Below are positions 48,988-59,840 of a DNA stretch of 64,000 nt, piece after piece (the stretch's first letter is position 1; each line of letters starts with the position of its first letter). The stretch spans positions 3,534,001 through 3,598,000 of the forward strand of contig JAKNDB010000103.1 in NCBI GenBank assembly GCA_024305405.1, written 5' to 3'. A model generated the notes under the pieces. It searched no databases, was not told the DNA's origin, and saw only the letters and a program-made list of their open reading frames with translations. This DNA is from Dirofilaria immitis. Its lineage: Eukaryota > Nematoda > Chromadorea > Rhabditida > Onchocercidae. The position numbers were made by a program, and so were the translations under genes.

Positions 48988-50664
48988 ATTTGTTGCTCTT
49001 ATATGGTACCAATACAACAATACACTTATCTAACAATTATCGGTAACCTTTCTCTCGATTATAAAATACAAATTGTATGATTGATAAAAAAAAAGAAAAA
49101 AAAGAAAAGAAAAAAAAGTTAAATTGAAAAGTTCAACTTAATTTAAAATGAATGAAAAAAAAGCGAAAAAAAGCCAAATGAAAGCTATCATTTTTTTTTT
49201 TTTTGTTATTTGTAAAAGATATGATGATCTAATTTTTTTAATTTATGACTTCGACCTTTTCCTTACGAAGAGTTTCTGATCTGGCGTAACTAAAATGATG
49301 CCATGTATTTCTTCAAATGGTACAATAATTCGATTGCATATATATTTTGGACTTAATAATTTTGATTAAATTGAATCTAATGATGTCATAAAGATAGGAT
49401 GGATATTCAATGCAATAGGTCACATATCATATTCTCATCTTTTAACAATTAATAGAAAGAAGATAATTGATAAGACAGTATATCGATAGAGTGTATTGTA
49501 TGTGTATGTGTAGATATCAATGATATCTATAAATATGTATGTATCTAATAATATAATAAGAAAATATTGTTATCAAAATTAAAAATGATAACAATATCAT
49601 TTCTCTAAATAATATTTAAATTACAATAATTTATTTAATAAATTTTTTATAATAATTGTAAATAAATTGTTTTATATTTTGATAATTTTTATTGAAATAT
49701 TTCAAAGATTTTGCCAAATTTAAAAAATTTTTGATTAAGCAAAAATAAATTTTTAGCTAAAAGAAAAAAAAAAACAAAAAAAGTTCGAATAATTTATTTA
49801 CAAAAATATGCTTAAAAAATAGTCAAATTTTATTGATTTTAAAAACTATTATAACAGTCGTTTTTTTTTCTTTTCTTTTTCGTGATAATTTAACTGATAT
49901 GATAATAAATGATGATGATGAATCAGAAAGTGAAAACAGATTACACAGTACATTATCATAATTAGGTATTTCCACTACTACTAATTTCTACACTCCCGTT
50001 CACTCTCCCCGCCCCATTCCAAAATTCTTCATATCATCCATCTAATAATTATTTCTTCTGTCTCCGTATTTCATTCAAAATTTTAATATTGATAAAGTTT
50101 GTTTTGTTATGTTAATTATAAATTAGAAAATATTCGTATAATAAAACTTAGCTAGATATATTGAAAATTTGAAGAATTCGATGATTTAAATATGTTATGA
50201 TGAAAAAAAAATTAAAATTAATTATAGAAATAAGAAATATGAAAAAAAAATTTTTTTTTTTTAAATTAGTTTAAACCAAATATTTTTCTCACTTTTTTTT
50301 CCTTTAATCAAAGATGTGTCGTTTTTTCTCTTTTTTTTCTCTTTTTTTTTTTTTTTAGAGAACTTTTCTTAAATATATTAATTTTTTCCCATTCCTTCTC
50401 GTTTATCAAGATTAACTAGAAATTGCTGAAGAATGACACCATTTTATATTGTGATCATTTCCGATACAATTATCATGATCATTCTGTACAAGTATATATA
50501 TTTATCTATCTAAATATAGTATTCAGGTAAAATACAGTCATCATCATTATCATCATTCATTCATTATTTCTTATCATCAATTATCATTTAGATAAAGAAA
50601 GTTTTGAAAAATGATTTCAGAAATGATTCAAAGTAACGCAATGCCCTTGATAAGTAGTGCTGAT

Positions 50665-50735
50665 ATAATAGTAATGATAGTAACAGTAATAGTAATGGTA
50701 ATGGTAATAGTAATAGTAACAGTTAGATGAAAAAT
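50665..50735 (+). repeat. GTAATA/GTAATG/GTAACA repeat array
   Basis: Imperfect hexamer and trinucleotide array; the minus strand reads Tyr/His-rich frames that are artefacts. Confidence 0.85.
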
Positions 50736-51612
50736 AGTAATGTATCAGCAATATAACAGCGAAGTACGAAAATGAGGTGAATGTCCTGTCTTTCGGGGAC
50801 ACCGGGAAATTTTCTTTTGTTTGCAAAATTTAAATAAGCCTATACCAAAAATAAAAAATTTTTTTTTTAATTTTTAAGCAAAGCAAAAATTTGTTAACGA
50901 AATAATTTCCAAATATTTCAAAATATTTTTTATCATTATGAAATAGTAATAAATTTTTCTATGCAAAAATTTAGACCGTATATCTGATTGTCTTTATTAA
51001 TGATTATCAGTAGTAAGCATTTCAAGATATTTTATCATTTAATGATGAAATTATATGAATCATTGAAAAATTCATATTAATATGTTTATAAAAGTTTTCG
51101 TAGAAAATAAATTTCATAATTTAAGATATTTTTAGCAATTAATGAATCATACAATAATTCAAATTCCTACTAAATAGTTTTTTATAAATATGATTAAAAA
51201 TTTGGAACTTTTTTTTTTTGAATAACAATAAATGAATTTATATTTTATATTTTATATTATAAAAGAAATTTATTCCTAAAATGAAATAATTAATCATTCA
51301 TATATTAGCTATTGTAAATGATAAGAATAACGTTGTTTATAATGATAATACATTTATTCGCATATATATCATAATATGAATATAATAGTATAATAATTTT
51401 GATTATATATGTCATCCTCGATAGTTAACAATTGAAATGGATCAATTTGGTAAACGGTTTGGATTTGGAATACAGCCAACTTTTTGCAATTTCATTTATT
51501 GCGAAGAACTTGAACTGATTTTAACGACGATTAGTAATAGGTCATTTCAAATTTTGAATCCTACGATGAAGTTTCTGAGCAATAAGAATGGATTGAAGAG
51601 AATGGGGACAAC

Positions 51613-51627
51613 ATGATGATGATGATA

Positions 51628-51659
<32 letters not shown>

Positions 51660-51780
51660 GGTGATGATGACGATGATAATGATAGTGATGAAGATAGTGA
51701 TGATGGTGATGATAGTGATGATGGTGATGGTGATGATTATTGTGATGATGATCATCATCATCACGATGATCATGATGACA
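51613..51780 (+). repeat. Imperfect (GATGATGGT/GATGAT)n array
   Basis: About 165 bases of ATG/GTG/GAT triplets. Met-rich (+) and His- or Ile-rich (-) open frames over it are translation artefacts. Confidence 0.9.
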
Positions 51781-51886
51781 GTACATTTTGCGCTATCATC
51801 TAGCCATGATTCTTTTCTTTCATCATCAATTAAATTGGACTTTGTTTTTGAATATATTTTTTTTATCTAACTTTATTTTGTATCTT

Positions 51887-51938
51887 AATAATAGTAATAA
51901 TAATAATGATAATAATAATAGTGATAATAATAATAATC

Positions 51939-51999
<61 letters not shown>

Positions 52000-52000
52000 A
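51887..52000 (+). repeat. (AAT)n microsatellite, about 38 units
   Basis: Mostly pure AAT with a few interrupted units on the left side; poly-Asn and poly-Ile frames across it are artefacts. Confidence 0.92.
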
Positions 52001-52903
52001 ACAATATTTGAAATTATGCTTTAACAAATATTGAAATGAATTTTTTCTCAAAATATTTTTCTAAATCTTCTTTTTTAGTTCATAATATTTTGGAAAAATT
52101 TTCGTTTCTTTTTTTTGCTTTTATTTGTTAAACAATATTAAAAAATATTTCCTAATACTACAAAAGGAAAGATAAAAAGAGTGATAAATAAATAAATAGT
52201 AGAAAATGAAATAGCTCAAGAGAATGATTAAAATGATTAGTGAAAGAATTAGTAGTATTATTCATCGATAATAGATATTTCTAAATTAATGAATGAAAAT
52301 TATATTCATAAATAAAAAAATATTTATCCATCGAATCATGAATATTTTTCATTTTTAGCAATGATAATTTTAAACGTTTCAAATTTTAAAATTATTCATA
52401 ACTAAAATATTATTCCTATTTTCCAATTCTTGTTAATATTTGATGTTTGAATTATGGTCGGAAAATTTCTTGTAATTTTGATAAAAATTGTTATACATCA
52501 AAATATCTGAAAATCAATTTGATAGGAAATATGTTCAAGGATTACATTCAAATGTCATAGATATAAAATGCCTTTTCATTTGATGAATGATATCAATAGA
52601 TGAATGATAACTTATCATTGTAGATCAAAATATCTTTCCAATGATTTCAACTTCTTTTCATTGCTTCTTTATTTATGTAATTAATGAATTTATACATGTT
52701 AGCTCAAATTTTTTCTATTTTATTATTTCCATTTTAATTGATATGAAATTACAGCTTTAAAATTTATTTTTTACAATGCTATTTCAGTAGCTTATGATAA
52801 AAATGAGGTTATTTATTGATAAGATAAATTATAATCTAAGAATAAAAATAATAATAATAAAACGAAATGCTTGTATCGATAAAAATACTTAAATATTTTA
52901 TCT

Positions 52904-52915
52904 TATATATATATA

Positions 52916-52950
<35 letters not shown>
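52904..52950. repeat. (AT)n tracts within an inverted repeat
   Basis: ATATATATATAATTTCATAT followed by a longer AT run and ATGAAAT; the flanking ATTTCATA/TATGAAAT pair makes the whole tract self-complementary. Confidence 0.8.
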
Positions 52951-52955
<5 letters not shown>

Positions 52956-53729
52956 TTATGCATTAATAAATATAAGAGAAAATTTTCTTTTCCAAAATTA
53001 AATTTAATTTTAGTTGGAAGAAAAATTTTCAGAATGAATTCAATTATTTTAGTATTAATTTAATTCAAAATATAGGAATTAAAAAAAAAGGGAAGAATTT
53101 GTTTGTTTGTTTTTTTCCCTTTATTATATATCAATTCAAAATTAGCCATAAAAATAATAATAATAATAATTTGATAGTCGGAAATTTTAACACTGCACAA
53201 AAATTGTTTTCTTCATTTCCTTTGCTAGAAAGACATAAATCACATTTGTTTAAAATTCTTATTGAACTAGGTCAAATTGTATTTTCATTTGACCTCAATA
53301 ATCATGATTATCAAAATGATAATGGGCGGGAGAAGGCAAGAATAGGGGATACGGGAGAAGTATATTGAAGAGTTTAAAAAAAAAAAAAAGAAGATGATAA
53401 GGCGGGGAGCGGGAGGAGGGAAAGTTTGATTTGATACAATATTCGAAAAATTTGTGCTCATCAATTGTTTTAAATTTCTTCTGTATGAATTTCGATTTCT
53501 TCTTCTTTTTTTTTTTTTTTTTAAATAAATCTTTTAAGATAAGAAGAAAATGATTGAGTAGAAAGAAGTGTGAAGAAAGACATTGGCAATGATAGCGGGG
53601 AATAAATGAAGTCAAAGAGAGTGAATTTTTCATGAAAAGAGATGAATGAATCTGAAAGGAAAGAGATTTATGCAATAATAATGAATGATAATAGTACATA
53701 TACTATTTTAACAATAGTAATCAGTTATG

Positions 53730-53765
53730 CAATAATGATAATAATAATAATAATAATAATAATAG
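53730..53765 (+). repeat. (AAT)n microsatellite
   Basis: About ten AAT/GATAAT units; further short AAT runs continue to about 53810. Confidence 0.85.
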
Positions 53766-54767
53766 CACAATATGAATATGATAATAATAGTTAAAAACAA
53801 AAGCAATAATAATGATAACAATATAAAAATAAATGATCATATTGATAATAATAAATGATTATATTGATATTAAATCCAGCAAAAAAAAACAAAAATAATA
53901 AAAGAAAAAATAAAAATAATAAGAAAATTAGGTATAATCATAATAATAATAGCAATAGGAATAAATAAATAAATAACAAAATGATTATAGCAAATGATAA
54001 AAATAATAATATAATAAAAATCAATCAATATCGATCATTTAAAATATTACTTTTATTTTATTTTTTTTTGGATATCAAATTTAACAGTACGAATCGATTG
54101 TGATAGAGATAATTTTACTTAAATTGATATGATAAAGGAATAGGAGAGGAAAAAAAAATGCTTATTCAGAATATAATATGTAATCCTGATTCTATTTAGA
54201 TCTTATTTAGAATCTCTTACTATTATATTATTAAAAATGGACTGAACAAAGATAAGATGAATTAAATAATAAAATTAAGAAATGGCAAAAATCAGAAATC
54301 AGAATAAGACGAGTACTTAAAGATAAACGATAGATGAAGTTGCTAGCATTAAAAATTATTATCAGAACAGTAGTAGTCCAATGCATAATCGTATGAGAAA
54401 TCGTAGCAATTTATCAGTTTTTTTTTTTATCATCGGATAGAGTAATTTCGAAATATAGAATTTCTGTTAAAGTTGTTAATGTTTTGAATACATATCAATA
54501 AAATATTAAAAATATTTTTTTTCTTTTTAAAAAAAAGAACAAATAGCCAAAAGAGAGATAGATCTTCGAGAAAAATTAGCAATAGCTTATTGTCCACTTT
54601 TTTTTTTCTTCACATAATCTATTCATTTAGGATAGATAGATAGTTAAAGGCAAGAAAACGTTTATTCATGTATATTTTTATAAAATTAACGGATGTTCAT
54701 GACCTCTTATTGTTTAGTTTATTTTTCCTGGATCATGCCACCATTATCATTAATAATACCACAATTA

Positions 54768-54950
54768 TCAATCATACCCTGTGGCATTCTCGATTTTCTG
54801 GATAGTATTTATTATTGAATGTGCTGGATGATCGAGATCAACCATGTATATTTCATTCCATACTGGAGCAAGAATTAAACAACAGGACAAATATACGTTT
54901 GAAAATTTTTGCAGCAAAAGGGGAAGGTCCGGATCGTTGACCTTTTCCTG
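54768..54950 (-). CDS. Possible terminal exon of an unrecognised protein
   Basis: Minus strand: acceptor TTTTATTCAG at about 54951, then GAA AAG GTC ... TGA, reading EKVNDPDLPLLLQKFSNVYL, SCCLILAPVWNEIYMVDLDH, PAHSIINTIQKIENATGYD. The strong acceptor, balanced composition and in-frame stop make it more exon-like than anything else in the 39-59 kb desert. No upstream partner exon is recognised on the minus strand and no family is recognised. Confidence 0.35.
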   Translation of the reverse strand, partial: QEKVNDPDLPLLLQKFSNVYLSCCLILAPVWNEIYMVDLDHPAHSIINTIQKIENATGYD

Positions 54951-55207
54951 AATAAAATTCAACCACAAAACAATCAAAACCGCTCTCTCCCCGCCCCGTC
55001 AATTGATGCCTTCATGGAATAAAGCATGGATAAGAGAGAGATTGTTGAAGAGATAAAGATGATAAAAGAGGGAAAGAAAGAAAAAAAGGGATATTTGTTC
55101 TGCCCTCCGGGGTTTTCGTACCTGCTCCTGCCCGGTCATTTCAAGAAAGCATTGCCCACCCCTCCTCTTCTGTCCCCTCAATGGTACATAACAAACACAA
55201 CTCATCG

Positions 55208-55272
55208 ATAGACACACCCGTACACACACTCGTACACACACCCGCACATACACATACATACACACATATAAT
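55208..55272 (+). repeat. (CA)n-rich tract with ACAC/CATA units
   Basis: Repeated CACACCCGTACACACACTCG-like units followed by CATACATACACACATA. Confidence 0.85.
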
Positions 55273-56261
55273 AGGGTCAGCCAGCGGTCAACTGGTAGTT
55301 AAATGCCAATGTCGACACATATCAAAAGTTGGTGGAAGGAAATGAATAATGGATTTGACAATTAAAAAAAAAAAAAAAGAAGAAAAAACGAAATTCATTT
55401 CATTCATTCTGGCATTGATGCTAATTTCTTCGAGAACTTTTAATAATTACTAAAGAAAATTTTTGAATTTGCTTAATTACCATCAAAATTATCATCCTCA
55501 TTATATATATTGTCCATTTATTCAAAAATTATTTTATCTCTCATTAATGACATAATTTTTATCGTAAAAAAAAGCTTCAGATGCTCGAAGTATTAATTAG
55601 TTTTTGTCCATGATTTGAATCAAGATTTGTGATAATTCTGAAAGTACAAATTGTTGTTAATTTGATTCATCAAATTTCAATTATCATTCCGAAGCAGCAT
55701 TATTTTCTGCTTTCCTTTTTTTTTTCTATTGTTCTTAAATCATTATTAAAGCATTTGGAAATAAATTAGCTAACTTACTAGCATACTTTTATTCTTGATC
55801 AAATAACAATCTTAAGCCAATCAAATAAAGTAATCCTAATCCAAATTACATAAATTGTTCTCATCTTTATCAATACCGTATCTCAAAGAATTTGTAATGA
55901 GTTGTACTGTCTAAAATATCGCTTTTTTTTTTAAGTTCCTTTCTATAATTTCTTTTCAACGATATGATTTTTGATTTTTTTTTCACTTATCAAGTGATAG
56001 TAAGCTTTTCGTTTTTTTTTATCTGTTTTTATTATGTTTTCAGATTGTTAAGAGATTGTAGTTCGTTCAATAATTTTTCAATTAAATTAAATCAAAAAAA
56101 AATTCGAGATCTCGAAAGAAATTCAAATTCATTATTTATTTCAATGATGTAACTTTTTTTTTATTTTTCATCCTAATAATTTTTGCATGTTTAATGAGAT
56201 TTCAATTAAGATCAAGAAATTAGAACTAAGGATAATCGGAAGGAAGCATTAGAAGAGAGAA

Positions 56262-56291
56262 GGGAGAGAGAGAGAGAGAGAAAGAGAGAGC
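56262..56291 (+). repeat. (GA)n tract
   Basis: GAGA repeat with one AAA interruption. Confidence 0.85.
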
Positions 56292-56308
56292 TATTTGATC
56301 CTATTTCT

Positions 56309-56424
56309 AACTACTACTACTATAACTACTATAACTACTACAACTACTACTACAACTACTACTACAACTACAACTACAATAACGATAACTACTATTACTA
56401 CTACTACTACTACTACAATAACTA
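56309..56424 (+). repeat. (ACT)n/(ACAACT)n trinucleotide array
   Basis: Imperfect ACTACTACA/ACTATA units over about 115 bases; the Ser-rich minus frame is an artefact. Confidence 0.9.
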
Positions 56425-56669
56425 CTTGCTGTTGACAGTTTCAAAAATATCATTATCGGAAAAGGTGGAGGTGGAGTCGGGCGGTCTTTTCCATCTCTGT
56501 TAAAATAATACGTATCAAGTGACATACAATTCGTACCAGGAGATTTGCTGACAAGAGAGAGGCAGTCAAAAATACAAAATTCACTTCATTTCATTCATTT
56601 CATTCATTCATTTCTTTCCAATCAGATTCAGCAACTTCGTGGAAAATTGGTGCTGTAACGGGGAGGGGA

Positions 56670-56800
56670 GTAGAAGGATAAGGATAAGGATACGAAGAAG
56701 GAGAAGGAGAAGGAGGAGGAGGAGGAGAAGAAAAAGGAGGAGGAGGAGGAGGTAGAGGAGGAGGAAGAAGAGGAGGAGGATAAGAAGGAGAAAAGAGCGG
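56670..56800 (+). repeat. (GGA)n/(AAG)n purine array
   Basis: About 130 bases of almost pure purine on the + strand, with long GGA runs. Such tracts can form triplexes or GGA-type quadruplexes. Confidence 0.9.
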
Positions 56801-57332
56801 AAGGGCGGGTAGTAACATTTACCCGACAAGAAGTGGAGAAGGGTTCCATGAACGGTTTCAACGGTGGGCTCATATATCGGGAGGGTTTTGTTGCCGTTGT
56901 TAATGCTCGGTGTTAATCGGTTGTTATATAGTAGTGAGTTGCTGTTTCAAAACAGATACTTGAATTCGGATCTTTTTAAATTAAGGAATGCGTGGAAGAT
57001 AGGAGTGAGAAATGGGAATATTATTAGTACTTTAGTAAATTTGCAATAGCAAAATAAAACTTTTAATAATTTTTGTTATTAATCGTAGTTTATTCTAATT
57101 GATATATTTATTTCATAATTCAAAACGTATACGAGGAATGAAAAAAATGATTGAAATGAAAATAATTTTTAAGAAAAAATATTTTCAAATTTAGTTAGAA
57201 AAGATATAGTCAAAGGGAAAAAAAAAAAAAAGATTTATAGGGGACATAACAGAATACTTCAAGTTTTCAAGGTAGGAAAAAAAAAAACGAAAGAAAAGAA
57301 AGAATGACAAAAATAAAGGCAGATTTTTTTTT

Positions 57333-57352
57333 CTCTCTCTCTCTCTCTCTTT
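57333..57352 (+). repeat. (TC)n tract
   Basis: A CT/TC run embedded in T-rich sequence. Confidence 0.85.
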
Positions 57353-57654
57353 CTTTTTTTTTTTTACTTCGTTTGGTCATTTCATATTTAGCTAAAGCAA
57401 AATACGAAATAATTTCTTTATTATTTTATCATCAACAATCTAAGCAATATCTATCTCTCACATTTTTTACCTCTCTTTCCCCATCCCTTTCTACCTTATA
57501 GCATTCAATAAAAATCATCCTAATTTAACTAATATTATTCTGCAACAAGAATCTTTGTCCACTACTACTACTTCTATCATTGTCTTCAATATGAAACTAG
57601 TTTTGTCCACATCTTCAACAAAACATGATTTATATAGATACATATATATATATA

Positions 57655-57739
57655 TTGCTGCTGCTACTACTGCTGATGCTACTACTGTTGCTACTACTGT
57701 TGCTACTACTACTACTGTTGCTGCTGCTGCTGTTGTTGC

Positions 57740-57825
<86 letters not shown>

Positions 57826-57826
57826 T
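57655..57826 (+). repeat. Compound (CTG)/(CTA)/(GTT) then (GAT)28 microsatellite
   Basis: From 57655 a mixed GCTGCT/ACTACT/GTTGCT segment leads into about 28 pure GAT units (57740-57825). Poly-Asp, poly-Met and poly-Ser frames across it are artefacts. Confidence 0.93.
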
Positions 57827-57937
57827 TTTAAATATTTTGTTGTATAAAAGCATTTTTTATCAAAAGGCTTTTTCATTTGCTTTAATTTATTTGCTAGTAA
57901 ATAATGTCCATTTTTTTCTATTACTACTAATAAAATA

Positions 57938-58004
57938 TATATATATATTTATTTATTTATGTTTATTTATTTGTTTATTTATTTATTTGTTTATTTATTT
58001 ATAT
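57938..58004 (+). repeat. (TTTA)n/(TTTG)n tetranucleotide array
   Basis: TTTATTTATTTATGTTTATT-type units after a short (AT)n run. Confidence 0.85.
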
Positions 58005-58095
58005 TATCTTATAAACTTATTTGAATTTTTCATTTTACCCACTTAAACAATTCAACAGATAGATTGAGTAATGTTTGATTTTTTTTTAAAAATAA

Positions 58096-58125
58096 TGATA
58101 ATGCATTTTTAAAAATACATTATCA
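58096..58125. repeat. Near-perfect 15-bp palindrome
   Basis: TGATAATGCATTTTT directly followed by AAAAATACATTATCA; one mismatch. Confidence 0.7.
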
Positions 58126-58788
58126 ATTTTATCCTTTGCATACACAATTTTTTGAATGAAATTTTTTTTCCTTTTATTTAATAAATTCTTATCATATTTG
58201 TAGCTAAAATTAAGTTAGAAAAATTAGATTTGATGAAAAGATATATGTATATATCAAAATTTATTTAAAAATATTCATATAAAAAATAAACATTGTAACT
58301 AACAAATTAATACAATTTTTTTTTTTTTTGCAACATACATATCCAAACAAGTATTATAAGCATTTTTATTTTTCCATCAAATCTTTTCAAATTAAATCAA
58401 ATATTTTTGCTAAAATTTTTATGATCAGCAATGTTGATTAGTAAATGAAAAAGTTGGAAAAGAAGTTAAAAATAAATTTACGGTAAGTTTATCTTTTTTT
58501 TTTTTTTTTAGGAAGAAAAACTTTTGAAACAATTAGAAAATTAATGGAATGAAAATCTGAAGAGAAAAATTTAAAGAAAAAAAAAACACTGAAAAATATT
58601 AAGCAAATGAATACCAAGAAAATTAATTTCTAATGCTTGAATTTTCAAAGAAATTTTAATTAAATCATATATGAAATGTAAATTTAATCATTTTTTATCC
58701 TAAACAAATTATTCTCTTTCAATTTGTGCAAAATTATATGGAACGAATTATGTATGAACTTTAGCGCATTTCGAATTTTTAATTTTGA

Positions 58789-58823
58789 ATTAAAAGTCAA
58801 AATCATAGATTTTGACTTTTAAT
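58789..58823. repeat. Perfect 16-bp hairpin with 3-base loop
   Basis: ATTAAAAGTCAAAATC (58789-58804), loop ATA, GATTTTGACTTTTAAT (58808-58823). The tightest hairpin seen in the window. Confidence 0.85.
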
Positions 58824-59036
58824 CCCTTATCAGATTGGAATCTATCATAAAATAGATATAATTTCATTATTTGCTTCTGATAACATATTTTATCACTTAT
58901 AATTAAATTTTAGTTACGATTGATTGATTCGTTTATGATTATTCTGAATTTTATAAGTTGAGATAGTACTGATTTGTTATTTAAGGAACCGCATGAGCGC
59001 TATATATAGTTAAATAAGATTATCGTCGGATAAAGT

Positions 59037-59215
59037 GCTAATCACTCACTTGAATAATCACTTGAAGTGATTAGCTCTTTATAATCTACTACTCATCCAA
59101 TTTATAAACCTGATATGTATCTTTTTATAATTTAATTACTTGAGTTTTTAGTTTGCTCTATTATTATTTAGCTAATAACAATATCGGTTTATATTCTACG
59201 AAATAATTCGTAGAA
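59037..59215. repeat. Two further perfect hairpins
   Basis: GCTAATCACT (59037-59046) pairs with AGTGATTAGC (59066-59075), and TTCTACGAA (59194-59202), loop ATAA, TTCGTAGAA (59207-59215). Confidence 0.7.
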
Positions 59216-59840
59216 GTTTTAGAAGTATCGTCAAAGAAAAAAAAATTAGTTTTCTTCAAATATTTTTCCATTTTAAAGCCGCGTGGATTATCTTTTGATA
59301 ATTAGAAATCATACATATATATATATGTAATCATATATCTTATCATTTCATGCTTCTTGATAACCTAATCTTTCTTGCATCAAAATGATTTATTTATTTA
59401 TAAATTTAATGTGAAAAATCAATTATTGGGCATTCAAAAATAATACATATGTTGGTTTTTCACCGATTAAAACCTATTTGTTGATAAAATAATTTATAAT
59501 AAAATACACCTTTGCATGATTATATTAAACTAAAAGTAAAGCTTTAAATAATCTTTAGATAAATGCTTAAAAAGTTAGCAAAATTTTGATAAAAATTTTA
59601 ACAATTTTTAAAAATTGATCGTTATGATTATTCATTATGCAAAAAAAAAAATGCTACATTAAAAATCATATTTTGCAGAAAACGAAGTATTTTATTTAAA
59701 TTAAGAAGCTGTTATTATCAATTTATTCATTCGCTCTCGAAACTTAAAAGCATACTTTGCTCTCGAACAAAAACAAAAAAAACGTTATTATTTTGATTCG
59801 AATTCAACAAATCTCAATCAATCCGCCAACATTCTACCAG

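Larger units (their letters stand above)
39251..54767. other. Gene desert: extremely AT-rich DNA with microsatellites
   Basis: No exon I can support on either strand in about 15.5 kb. It holds simple repeats (listed separately), many A and T homopolymers, hairpins near 41.2 and 44.5 kb, and a small, less AT-rich patch near 48.9-49.05 kb. It could be a long intergenic region or the 5' intron of the gene at 59.8-63.5 kb. Confidence 0.55.
55000..59840. other. Microsatellite-rich, mostly non-coding stretch
   Basis: Open frames here are mainly products of simple repeats (Pro/Leu-, Ser-, Asp- and Met-rich). Two less AT-rich patches stand out, 54.95-55.30 kb and 56.43-57.05 kb (for example TTGTTGCCGTTGTTAATGCT), but neither gives a convincing exon. 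They could be promoters or transcribed non-coding DNA. Confidence 0.45.

Noticed and set aside
51547..52051. His-, Met-, Ile- and Asn-rich ORFs on both strands
   Set aside because: Translations of GAT and AAT microsatellites, with mirror frames on the other strand.
56307..56873. Ser-, Pro- and Leu-rich ORFs
   Set aside because: Translations of ACT and GGA simple repeats; no unique sequence of any length.
57515..58046. 163-residue ORF with a poly-Asp tract and its antisense poly-Ser ORF
   Set aside because: Built on the (GAT)28 repeat and AT-rich flank; no splice or family support.
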